64,000 bases of DNA from Euzebyales bacterium (GTDB lineage Bacteria > Actinomycetota > Nitriliruptoria > Euzebyales > JAHELV01): contig DASUUK010000113.1 of NCBI GenBank assembly GCA_036374135.1, positions 62,001 to 126,000 of the forward strand. Reading direction: 5' to 3'. A model generated the notes under the pieces. It ran no database searches. It was not told the DNA's origin and saw only the letters and a list, made by a program, of their open reading frames with translations. Below, piece after piece: positions 36,269-44,600 of the stretch. The position numbers and the translations under genes are program-made. The first letter of the stretch is position 1, and each line of letters begins with the position of its first letter.

Positions 36269-37404
36269 GCGTCGACCTCGATCGCATCCGCCGACGGGTG
36301 GCCGACGATCCCGCCCTGCAGGCCGCGGGGCCGGCGGCGGCGCGCGGACCTGCGCTGCGCGCGGCGATCGCCCGCGCGGTGCGTGCCGAGCAGCTGCTGC
36401 TCGACGACCGCGGGCTCGCCGCCGTCGTCCGGGACGTGACCGATCTGTTCACCGGACTGGGTCCCGCCGAGCGCCTGCTCCGCGCACCCGATGTCACCGA
36501 CGTGATGATCAACGGGCCCGGTGAGGTGTGGATCGAGCGTGCGGGTCGGCTGGAACGCACCGACGTCACCTATCCGGACGCCGACGCGGTGCGCGCGGCC
36601 GTCCTGCGTGTCGTCGGCCCGCAGGGTCTGCGCTTCGACCGCGCCCACCCGACCGTCGACACGCGTCTCGCCGACGGTAGCCGCCTGCACGCCGTGGGAG
36701 CGCCGCTGACGTCGGCTGGCCCACTTGTGACCGTACGCAGATTCGCGACGGTGGCCCACTCGTGGGACGACCTCGAGGCCGGCGACGCCGTGCCTCCCGT
36801 AGCGCGCCGCCTGCTCACGGAAGCAGTCGCCGATCGTCGCGCCATCGTGTGCTGCGGACGTACCGGGACGGGCAAGACCACGCTGCTCGGCGTGCTGCTC
36901 TCAGAGGTGTCAGCGGCCGAGCGGGTCGTCGTCGTCGAGGACGCGCCCGAGCTCGCGCTGCGTTGCCCGCATGCGGTCCGCCTCGAGACGCGCCCGGCGA
37001 CCGGGGAGGGTACGGCAGCGATCGACTTCCGCGACCTGGTGCGCCAGGCGTTGCGGATGCGGCCCGACCGCATCGTGGTCGGCGAGGTGCGCGGTACCGA
37101 GGTCGTCGACGTGCTCGCCGCACTCGCGACCGGCCACGAGGGGTGCATGACCACGGTGCACGCGCGCGCCGCCGACGAGGCGTTGGTGCGTCTCGAGGGC
37201 ATGGCGCTGCTCGCGGGGTTGCCGCTGGCGGCCATCCGCGCCCAGCTGGCCGTGAGCCTGGACCTGCTGGTCGTCCTCGACCGTGACAGCGATGGCGCCC
37301 GCGGGGTCCGTCAGATCGCTGAGGTCGAGGGGCTGACGGCCGACGGTCGACTCGACTGGCGGGACGTCTGGCGTCGGCAGCCGGTGGCCGGAGGTGGGCG
37401 GTGA
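36265..37404 (+). CDS. tadA: TadA/CpaF-type secretion ATPase
   Basis: 379 residues. It carries an N-terminal domain with 'APDVTDVMINGPGEVWIERA', the Walker A 'GRTGTGKTT' (Lys204), the Asp-box 'VVVVEDAPELAL', Walker B 'RPDRIVVGEVRG' and His-box 'GHEGCMTTVHARAADEAL'. These are the marks of the type II/IV secretion ATPase family that powers Flp/Tad pilus assembly. It overlaps the upstream CpaE-like gene by four bases and the downstream tadB/C gene by four (GTGA), so all three are translationally coupled. Confidence 0.92.
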   Translation: MSVDLDRIRRRVADDPALQAAGPAAARGPALRAAIARAVRAEQLLLDDRGLAAVVRDVTDLFTGLGPAERLLRAPDVTDVMINGPGEVWIERAGRLERTDVTYPDADAVRAAVLRVVGPQGLRFDRAHPTVDTRLADGSRLHAVGAPLTSAGPLVTVRRFATVAHSWDDLEAGDAVPPVARRLLTEAVADRRAIVCCGRTGTGKTTLLGVLLSEVSAAERVVVVEDAPELALRCPHAVRLETRPATGEGTAAIDFRDLVRQALRMRPDRIVVGEVRGTEVVDVLAALATGHEGCMTTVHARAADEALVRLEGMALLAGLPLAAIRAQLAVSLDLLVVLDRDSDGARGVRQIAEVEGLTADGRLDWRDVWRRQPVAGGGR

Positions 37405-38501
37405 CGTCGGTGTCGACGACCGATCTGCTGCGCGTCCGTGCTGCGTTGGCGGTCGGGGTCCCACCATCGCACGCGTTGCGCGCCGCGACCGGTGCCGCGC
37501 TCGCTGACGTCGGGCGTCAGGTCGCCCTGGGCCGCGGGCTGGCGGACGCGGCGCGCGCGTCCACGCAGGCACCCGGCCCCCTGGGCGCCGGCCCGTTGCT
37601 GCGCGCGCTGGCGCTGGCCGAGCGCTGCGGGCACGGTGCCGTCGATGCGGTCGACGTGGCCCTGGGCACGCGGCAGGACGCCGTGGCCGATGACCAGAGG
37701 TTGCGGGCCCGCTCCGCGCAGGCCACCGGCACGGCACGCCTGCTCGCTGTGCTGCCGGTCGTCGCCTGGGCGCTGCTGGTGGCGCTGGATCCCAGCGCGC
37801 TGCGCTTCTATGCGGCACCGCCCGGTTGGGTGTGCGCCACCGCCACCGTCGTGTTGACCGTCGCGGCGAGGTGGTGGTCGCGGCGACTGGTCGCACGCGC
37901 CGAGCGCGCCGCGGCGCTGGCCGATCCGCTGGCCGTCGCGCCGACCGGGTTCGACCGCATGCGGGCGGCCGTGGCCGCCGGCCCTGCCTTCGTGACGGCG
38001 GTGCTCGTGGCGGGGCCGGTCGCGGGACTCGCCGTCGGTGCGGCGATCGCCGCGCTCAGTGGCCGGCCCCGTACCGCCGGCACGCCGTCACCGCTCGGCG
38101 CCGTCGAGATGGTGGAACTGCTGCGGATGCTGCTCGGTGTGGGCATCGCCCTGCCCGCTGCGCTCGACGACCTCGCCGCGGTCGTGCAGGCGCCCGTCGA
38201 CGCCCGGTTGCGCGCGGTCGCGCGCCGCCTTCGGGCGGGAGAGGATGTCGAACCCTCCTTCGACGCCTCCGGGCTCGCCGAGATCGGTGCCGTCCTGGCC
38301 ATCTCCGAGCGCTGGGGCGTGGCGGCCGGGGAACCGCTGCGACGGCTCGGTGAGACGTTCCGTGCCCGTCAACGCGCCGCCGCGGAGACCGCCGCCGAGC
38401 GCGTCCAACTTGCTCTCGTCTTCCCCACCACCCTGCTGACGCTTCCGGCATTCGTCATCGCGATCGTCCCGCCGCTGGTGTGGGCCGCGTTGTCGCCGTG
38501 A
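37401..38501 (+). CDS. Fused TadB-TadC-like inner-membrane platform protein
   Basis: 366 residues. Two GspF-like units follow each other: 'LRVRAALAVGVPPSHALRAA...ALAERCGHG' in the first half and 'VEMVELLRMLLGVGIALPAA...ISERWGVAAGEPLRRL' in the second. Each is followed by membrane helices, the last pair being 'TLLTLPAFVIAIVPPLVWAA'. In most Tad loci TadB and TadC are separate genes of about 300 residues, so this compact fusion is unusual outside Actinobacteria. It overlaps tadA by four bases. Confidence 0.8.
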   Translation: MTSVSTTDLLRVRAALAVGVPPSHALRAATGAALADVGRQVALGRGLADAARASTQAPGPLGAGPLLRALALAERCGHGAVDAVDVALGTRQDAVADDQRLRARSAQATGTARLLAVLPVVAWALLVALDPSALRFYAAPPGWVCATATVVLTVAARWWSRRLVARAERAAALADPLAVAPTGFDRMRAAVAAGPAFVTAVLVAGPVAGLAVGAAIAALSGRPRTAGTPSPLGAVEMVELLRMLLGVGIALPAALDDLAAVVQAPVDARLRAVARRLRAGEDVEPSFDASGLAEIGAVLAISERWGVAAGEPLRRLGETFRARQRAAAETAAERVQLALVFPTTLLTLPAFVIAIVPPLVWAALSP

Positions 38502-38529
38502 GGCGTCGGCCCGACATGAAAGGAACAGC

Positions 38530-38796
38530 ATGAGCCTGACCACGATCGTGCGGCGCGTCGACGCCGCGTCACGGATCGGCGCTGCGGGCGCAGGCACCGC
38601 GCTCGAACGCCGCGTCGCCGCGCTGCGTGCCCGGTCGGAGCGCGGTGCGCAGGCCGCGGAGTACGCGATGCTCGGCGGCGTCAGCGCTGCCGCCTGCACA
38701 GGCCTCGTCGCCCTGTTCAAGAACAGGGAGACGTTGCGGGTGTTGGTCGATGCAGTGATCGGCACGCTCGGCAGGGTCATCGAGGGATGGTTCTGA
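38530..38796 (+). CDS. DUF4244/Flp pilin-like protein
   Basis: 88 residues. A basic N-terminus with 'ALRARSERGAQAAEYAMLGG' precedes a single membrane helix ('VSAAACTGLVALFK'), as in type IV pilins where processing occurs before a Glu at +5. Here 'G-AQAAE' places the glutamate five residues after the glycine, so cleavage by a prepilin peptidase is plausible. AAAGGAACAGC precedes the ATG. The last ten bases overlap the tadE gene. Confidence 0.8.
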   Translation: MSLTTIVRRVDAASRIGAAGAGTALERRVAALRARSERGAQAAEYAMLGGVSAAACTGLVALFKNRETLRVLVDAVIGTLGRVIEGWF

Positions 38797-39224
38797 CGAG
38801 GCCGCCCGGGGGTGTGGCCGGTCTCGGCCATGCCCCCACCTCCTGCCGGTTGCCGCAGGCGGGAGGCGAGTCGGGCAGCCAGGCGTTGGAGTTCGCCATG
38901 GTGGTGCCGTTGCTGGGGCTGCTGCTGGGTCTGGTGATCCAGACCGGGTTGCTGTTGACGGACGTGGTGGTGGCGCAGGGCATCGCCCGCGAGGTGGGAC
39001 GCACGGCCGCGGTCGACGGTGATGCGCAGGCGAGGAGGGTCGCCGAACGCCTGGCGGGTGATCGCGGGGTGCGCATTGACCTCGACGATGACGGCGGCGC
39101 GGTCGAGGTCCGCCTCGAGCTGGCGACCGGCGCGTTCGCGGCGTTCGGGGTGGATCTGTGGCTGCCCGCGCGGGCGACGTTCCGGCGGGAGACGCCCTTC
39201 GGAGCGGAGGCCGGCGGTGGCTGA
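38787..39224 (+). CDS. tadE: TadE-like pseudopilin
   Basis: 145 residues. After about 30 residues of leader comes 'GSQALEFAMVVPLLGLLLGL' (Glu in the TadE signature and hydrophobic helix), then a periplasmic/outer domain with 'GIAREVGRTAAVDGDAQARR'. TadE-family minor pilins assemble with Flp pili. The gene overlaps its upstream neighbour by ten bases and the next gene by eight. Confidence 0.85.
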   Translation: MVLTRPPGGVAGLGHAPTSCRLPQAGGESGSQALEFAMVVPLLGLLLGLVIQTGLLLTDVVVAQGIAREVGRTAAVDGDAQARRVAERLAGDRGVRIDLDDDGGAVEVRLELATGAFAAFGVDLWLPARATFRRETPFGAEAGGG

Positions 39225-40032
39225 TCGCCGCCGGCAGGGCGCCGATGACGGGTCGGTGGGGCTGCTGGCGCTGCTCGGAGGCGGTCTGGTCCTGTTCGTC
39301 GCCTTGGTGCCGTTGGTGGTCGTCGGCGATCTGGTGGTGACGCGTGCGCGGGCGCAGACGGCGGCGGATGCCGCCGCGCTCGCGGCGATGGCTGATCCGC
39401 TCGGCGGCGGTCGCCGCGCGGCGCGGGAGTTGGCGAAGGCCAACGGTGGGCGTCTGGTGTCGTGCTGTGGCGACCGGCCCGACCGGCGGGAGGTGACCGT
39501 TGCCGTCAGGTCAGCGTCGCGGCTGCTCGCCGCGGTCGTGCCATGGATCGAGGCGCGGGCCGCCGCTGGGCTGGTCGCGCCGCCTTCGGTCGCCGCGGCG
39601 CCGGCGGCGCGGTCGGGCGCGACGCCCGTCGGGGCGGGCGCGGCAACCGGGGGTCGGGTGTGGCCGCTCTCGGCGCCGGTGACCAGCGGGTTCGGCACGC
39701 GGACGCACCCGATCACTGGTGAGGTGCGGTTGCACACGGGTCTGGACCTCGGCGCGCCGTCCGGCACGCCGGTGGCCGCGGCCGCGGCGGGTGTCGTCGC
39801 GTCCGCTGGGTGGATGGGAGGCTACGGCAACGCCATCGATGTCCGACACCCCGACGGGACGACGACCCGGTACGCGCACCTGTCGCGCATCCTGGTGCGC
39901 GGCGGACAACGGGTCGCCGCCGGGCAGGGCATCGGCCTGGTCGGGTCGACCGGCCTGTCAACCGGGCCGCACCTGCACTTCGAGGTCCGCACCGCCGCCG
40001 GCCCCACCGACCCCCACACCTGGCTGCCCTGA
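39217..40032 (+). CDS. TadG-like helper domain fused to an M23 (LytM) peptidase
   Basis: 271 residues. Residues 1-105 resemble TadG/Rv3656c-like proteins: a membrane helix 'VGLLALLGGGLVLFVALVPL' and 'TRARAQTAADAAALAAMAD'. An Ala-rich linker leads to a complete M23 endopeptidase domain (145-271): 'SGFGTRTHPITG', H173-x3-D177 in 'HTGLDLG', and H252-L-H254 in 'PHLHFEV'. Both zinc-ligand sets are intact, so peptidoglycan cleavage outside the membrane is predicted. The domain combination would let the pilus make its own opening in the thick wall. The GTG start overlaps tadE by eight bases. Confidence 0.85.
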   Translation: MADRRRQGADDGSVGLLALLGGGLVLFVALVPLVVVGDLVVTRARAQTAADAAALAAMADPLGGGRRAARELAKANGGRLVSCCGDRPDRREVTVAVRSASRLLAAVVPWIEARAAAGLVAPPSVAAAPAARSGATPVGAGAATGGRVWPLSAPVTSGFGTRTHPITGEVRLHTGLDLGAPSGTPVAAAAAGVVASAGWMGGYGNAIDVRHPDGTTTRYAHLSRILVRGGQRVAAGQGIGLVGSTGLSTGPHLHFEVRTAAGPTDPHTWLP

Positions 40033-40040
40033 CGCCGCCA

Positions 40041-40060
40041 CAGCGGTCAGGTCACCGCTG
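40041..40060 (+). terminator. Hairpin at the end of the Tad operon
   Basis: CAGCGGT and ACCGCTG form a perfect 7-bp stem around CAGGTC, nine bases after the stop of the TadG-M23 gene. Confidence 0.45.
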
Positions 40061-40199
40061 AGACGTTTCGACCGATCATGTATCACCCGACGGGTCTGCG
40101 ATCTCATCGAGTCGACCGGGCATGCAGCTGACCGCGCGCCTCCACGCGCAGTGAATGCCGGCTGTTCGCCACCGACATCCGGCCACATGGGAGTGGATG

Positions 40200-41408
40200 A
40201 TGGACAGCTATGTGATTCTGCGCAACCTCGAGCGTGCCCCCGCCGGTGACCCGTCTGGCGGACCTCTCCTCGGACCGGCGGGAGGTACGCGTGGTGCGCC
40301 CGCACCCCCACCGGAACCGCGGGTCGAGGTCGAGACACTCGAACGCCGAGAGCGCGCCGACCTGATGCGTGATCCTGAGGTTGCTGGAATCGCGCGTCAG
40401 ATGCCGACCCGGTTGATAGCGCCGTTCGCCAGCACAGCCAGCGGCGACGGCGGCAGTACCGCCGAGAATGGCGCTGCGTGGGGCATCTCCGCCGTGAAGG
40501 CCGACGGATCGGAGTTCACGGGCGATGGTGTCGTGGTCTCGGTGCTCGACACGGGCATCGACGCGTCGCATCCCGCCTTCGACGGCGTGCAACTGGTCCA
40601 GAAAGACTTCAGCGGAAGCGGGAACGGCGATGTCCAAGGGCACGGTACGCACTGTGCCGGCACGATCTTCGGGCGCGACGTCGACGGCACGAGGATCGGC
40701 ATCGCGCGTGGCGTGACGAAGGCGCTGATCGGCAAGGTGCTGGGCGACGACGGCCGCGGGAACTCTGACATGATCTTCCGCGGCATCACCTGGGCGGTCG
40801 ACCAGGGTGCGAACATCATCTCCATGTCGCTCGGTTTCGACTTCCCGGGGTACGTCAAGTTCCTGACGGATCAGGGAATGCCGGTCGAGCTCGCCACGTC
40901 ACAGGCGCTCGAGGCGTACCGCAGCAACCTGCGGGTCTTCGACTCGCTCATGGCGATGGTGAGGGCCCGTGAGGCGTTCGGGGCGGGCACGGTGCTGGTG
41001 GCCGCGGCGGGCAACGAGAGCCGCCGCGACGTGAGCGCTGACTTCGAGATCGCCGCGTCCCTGCCGGCCGCCGCGGAGGGAATGGTGTCTGTCGGTGCGC
41101 TGGGCCGTAGCGGCTCCGTGCTCTCGGTCGCGCCGTTCTCGAACACGTTCCCGGTCGTGAGCGCTCCTGGCGTCGATGTGCTGTCCGCGAATGCCGGAGG
41201 AGGGTTGCGCAGCCTCAACGGCACGAGCATGGCCACGCCACACGTGGCAGGTGTTGCCGCGCTCTGGTGGGAGTCCGTGCAGTCGCTGGGATTGCGGACG
41301 TTCGCCCCGACGGTGGCGGCGAAGCTGCGCGCCAACGCCCGCATCGACGTGTTCGAAGACGGACATGACGCCGTCGACCGTGGAGCCGGCATCGTCACCG
41401 CGCCCTGA
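40200..41408 (+). CDS. S8-family subtilisin-like protease without signal peptide
   Basis: 402 residues. No Sec or lipoprotein signal is present, so it should act in the cytoplasm. Residues about 1-90 look like an I9-type prodomain ('SYVILRNLERAP', 'VEVETLERRERADLMRDPEV'). The triad is complete: D117 in 'SVLDTGID', H148 in 'GHGTHCAG' and S343 in 'NGTSMATPHVAG', with the oxyanion Asn in 'AAAGNESR'. The catalytic core ends close to the C-terminus with no extra domain. GGGAG six bases before the ATG at 40200 favours it over the ATG at 40197. The CHAT/hydrolase gene follows after 237 bp on the same strand. Confidence 0.9.
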   Translation: MDSYVILRNLERAPAGDPSGGPLLGPAGGTRGAPAPPPEPRVEVETLERRERADLMRDPEVAGIARQMPTRLIAPFASTASGDGGSTAENGAAWGISAVKADGSEFTGDGVVVSVLDTGIDASHPAFDGVQLVQKDFSGSGNGDVQGHGTHCAGTIFGRDVDGTRIGIARGVTKALIGKVLGDDGRGNSDMIFRGITWAVDQGANIISMSLGFDFPGYVKFLTDQGMPVELATSQALEAYRSNLRVFDSLMAMVRAREAFGAGTVLVAAAGNESRRDVSADFEIAASLPAAAEGMVSVGALGRSGSVLSVAPFSNTFPVVSAPGVDVLSANAGGGLRSLNGTSMATPHVAGVAALWWESVQSLGLRTFAPTVAAKLRANARIDVFEDGHDAVDRGAGIVTAP

Positions 41409-41525
41409 TTGCAGGGCGACCCTTCTCGTTTCGCCCGTGAAGGCAGATCGCACTCAGAAATCGGTAGAATCAGTCAGCGATACACCATTTATGCGATCGT
41501 GTGCGGATTGGGTCCTTGTTGCATG

Positions 41526-41554
41526 TTGACTGTCGGGGTTCCCTGATGAATGAT
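41526..41554 (+). promoter_or_regulatory. Candidate promoter for the CHAT/hydrolase gene
   Basis: TTGACT (41526-41531), a 17-bp spacer and AATGAT (41549-41554) lie about 90 bp upstream of the gene, in a locally AT-rich stretch. The giant gene may thus be transcribed apart from the protease gene. Confidence 0.5.
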
Positions 41555-41645
41555 CGGACGCACCTGTGTCCGTTTGAGGTTGTGACGAGCTCGTTGACCT
41601 CTCGGCGTTCCGGTGGCGGGTTGGCATCGTTCGGAGATGGTGCGA

Positions 41646-44600
41646 ATGTCTGAGACGATCAGGTTCCTGGGCCGGCGGACGGAACCGCGCGCCGACAATG
41701 ACGTTGATCGGCTGCTCGATGACGTCGACTACGAGGTGGTCGACGAGATCCGGTCGGTGTCTGCGCGCGACGCCGTCGAGGAGGTGTCGTTCGAGCCCGC
41801 GCCTGACGACGTCGTCGAGATTCAGGATGTGGATGGCTTCACGACCTTCCGGCGTGCCGATTCGATGCTGGCGGATGCGGGCGACGGCGACGCTCGCGCA
41901 GCCGAGACGGCGGTACATCGTGCGGCGACCCGCGACGGACTCGGCCGGGTCGCCAGCGTGCGACGTGCCCGGGTGTCGTTGCCGGACGACATCGTTGCGG
42001 CGGCCAACAAGATTCACGAGCTGCTGACCGATGCGGCGCGTGATCGCCTCGTCGACATGGTCATCGACCCGGCGCTGAAGAAGGCGGCCAGCGAGATCAC
42101 GAAGTGGGTGGACCGACCGGCGGAGGAGGGCGACGAGCACTGGCACGACAAGCCCAAGCCGCGCGGGATCTACCGGATCGGACCGGACATACGGCTGACG
42201 GCGTCGAACCGCGTCGAGGCGGGGGACCTCCCGCCGTCCCGCAAGCCGTATCTGCTCCTGATCCATGGCACGTTCTCGCACACGGAAGCCGGGTTCGGGG
42301 GTATCCGGGGCGTGGACTTCGGTCGGTTCGCGCGCGCGTACGGCGATCGCATCATCGCGCTCGAGCACGCCACTCTGGGGTTGACACCGTCCGAGAACGC
42401 CGTGATGGCCGCCGACCTGTTGCCCGACGGCGCGACGCTGCACATCGTCAGCCACAGCCGCGGAGGCCTGGTCGGTGAGGCGCTCTCGCTGGCAGCCGCG
42501 GAGGCGTGGCCCGGGACGTCCCTGTACGAGCAGCGTGATCAGCACGGCCATCCCGACGTCGCGGCGCTTCGTCGGCTGCGCGAACTCGTCGGGGGCAAGG
42601 GGATCGAAGTCACGCGCTTCGCGCGGGTCGCGTGTCCCGCGCGCGGGACGACGCTGGCGTCACGTCGCCTCGACCGCTACGCGAGCTATCTCTTCAACGC
42701 CTTGAACATGATTCCCGCCGTGCGTGCGGCGGGCGTCGCCGCTGTCGTCAAGAAGTTGCTGCTGGCACTGCTCGACAAGCGTTCCGATCCACGGCTGGTG
42801 CCCGGCGTCGAGGCGATGATGCCGGAGTCGACGTTCGTCGCGCTGCTCAACACCGCGCAGTCGATCGATGACGGCATGGCGGCGATCTCCGGTGACGTCG
42901 AGGCGGGTGGGATCTTCCACCGTCTGAAGGTCTTCGGCGCCGATCTCTTCTATCGGGAGGACCACGACTTCGTGGTCAACACCACCGCGATGGCCGGCGG
43001 GGTGCCACGCAGGACCGCCCGTCAGGCGTTCTACCGGGGCCCGGAGGTCGTGCACTCCGCCTACTTCATGCGCGCGGCGACGCGGCGCGCGGTGATCCGC
43101 TGGCTTGAGGCCGAGGCCGGCGCCGAGGTGGACGAGTTCGTTGCGCCCGGCGGCCCACCGATCGTCTCCCGCGCGCGACAGCGAAGCGCCGGCGTGGCGG
43201 ACGGCGGCACCGTGGTCGTCGTCCCCGACGTCTTCGGCACGGTGCTCGCACGCAACAACGAGCCCGTGTGGCCGGCGGTTCGACCACTCGTCGGCGGGGT
43301 TGCGCGTCTGCTGGAAGCCACGACCCAGGCGACCGCCGAGCTGGCGGGCGTCCACGACCCGTTGATCGAGCAGCTCAGCGCACAGTTCACGGTACAGGCG
43401 CTCGCATATGACTGGCGGGAGGGCGCTCAGGACACGGCCGCCCGAATGGCGGGGCGTCTGCATGAGATCCTCGACGGCGCGACGGGTCCGGTGCATGTCG
43501 TGGCACTGGGTGGCGGCGGGCTTCGTGTGCTCGCGGCGTACGCGTCGCTGCCGAGCCTCCCGGCCGGCGTGAAGGCCAGCGGAGGACGCACGCTGCTCCT
43601 CAGTCCGCCGGTCGATGGGTCGTGGCGGATGGCCAGCGTCCTGTCCGGCCACCACGAGCTCGCCGCACAGCTCGCGCTCGTCGATCCGGCGTGCGACGCC
43701 GAACAGATCGGCGCGACGCTCGGTGCCGCGCGTGGCCTCGCCGAGCTCGTGCCAGAGGGCGCACCCTTTGACGATGAGGTTCTGGACGCCGGTCGTCGGC
43801 TGCGTGACGTGTTGGCGACCGACGGGAGCGGCTGCGTCGTACTGTTCGGATCGGGCGTCGCCACGATCAGTGGATGGTCGACGGACGACGAACGGTACGT
43901 CACGACCTCAGGTGACGGGTACGCGACGGTCGCCGCAGAGCGGCTCGCGGAAGCCACCGTCCGGTACGCCCCCATGCCGTACGCGAGCATGTTGGTCGAG
44001 CCTCGGGGGTTGGCATTCGTCTCTGGCCTGTTGAGCGACGGCACTTCCGACGGCCTGCTGCGGTCGGCGCCGGTCGCGGCGGTCCGCAACGGCCTGTTCC
44101 GCCCGGCTGCCCATCGCGTCGACTTCCCGACCGACACCGACGTCGCCGATGCGGCGCTCGATCTCAGTGTGTTCGCGCCGGCCAGTCAACGGGACGCGGT
44201 GTCGCTGGCTGTCGTGCACGGCGACCTGCAGCAGGTCGAAGGCCCCGTGCTGGTGGGGGTGTACGACGGTACGCCGATCGGCGGCGCCGAGCAGGCGCTG
44301 GACCGCCAGTTCGGTGGTGCGATCAGCCATCGGCTGGCGCTGGGGCAGCTGGCGGGTCCATTGGGCTCCGCTGACGTGATCGGACCGGACAGCTCGGGCG
44401 CCGCGGGCGTCGTCGTCGGCATGGGCAACCCTGGCGATCTGTCGGCCAACGGCCTTGCAGCCGGTGTCACGAACGGCATCGTCAACCTCGCTCTCGCCTT
44501 CCGCGACGCGAACAGCGATGTGCAGGCGCTGACCGTGTCGACGGTGCTGGTCGGTGCCGGCAGCAGCGGCGGACTGCCCGTACCCGTCTCGCTGACGAGC

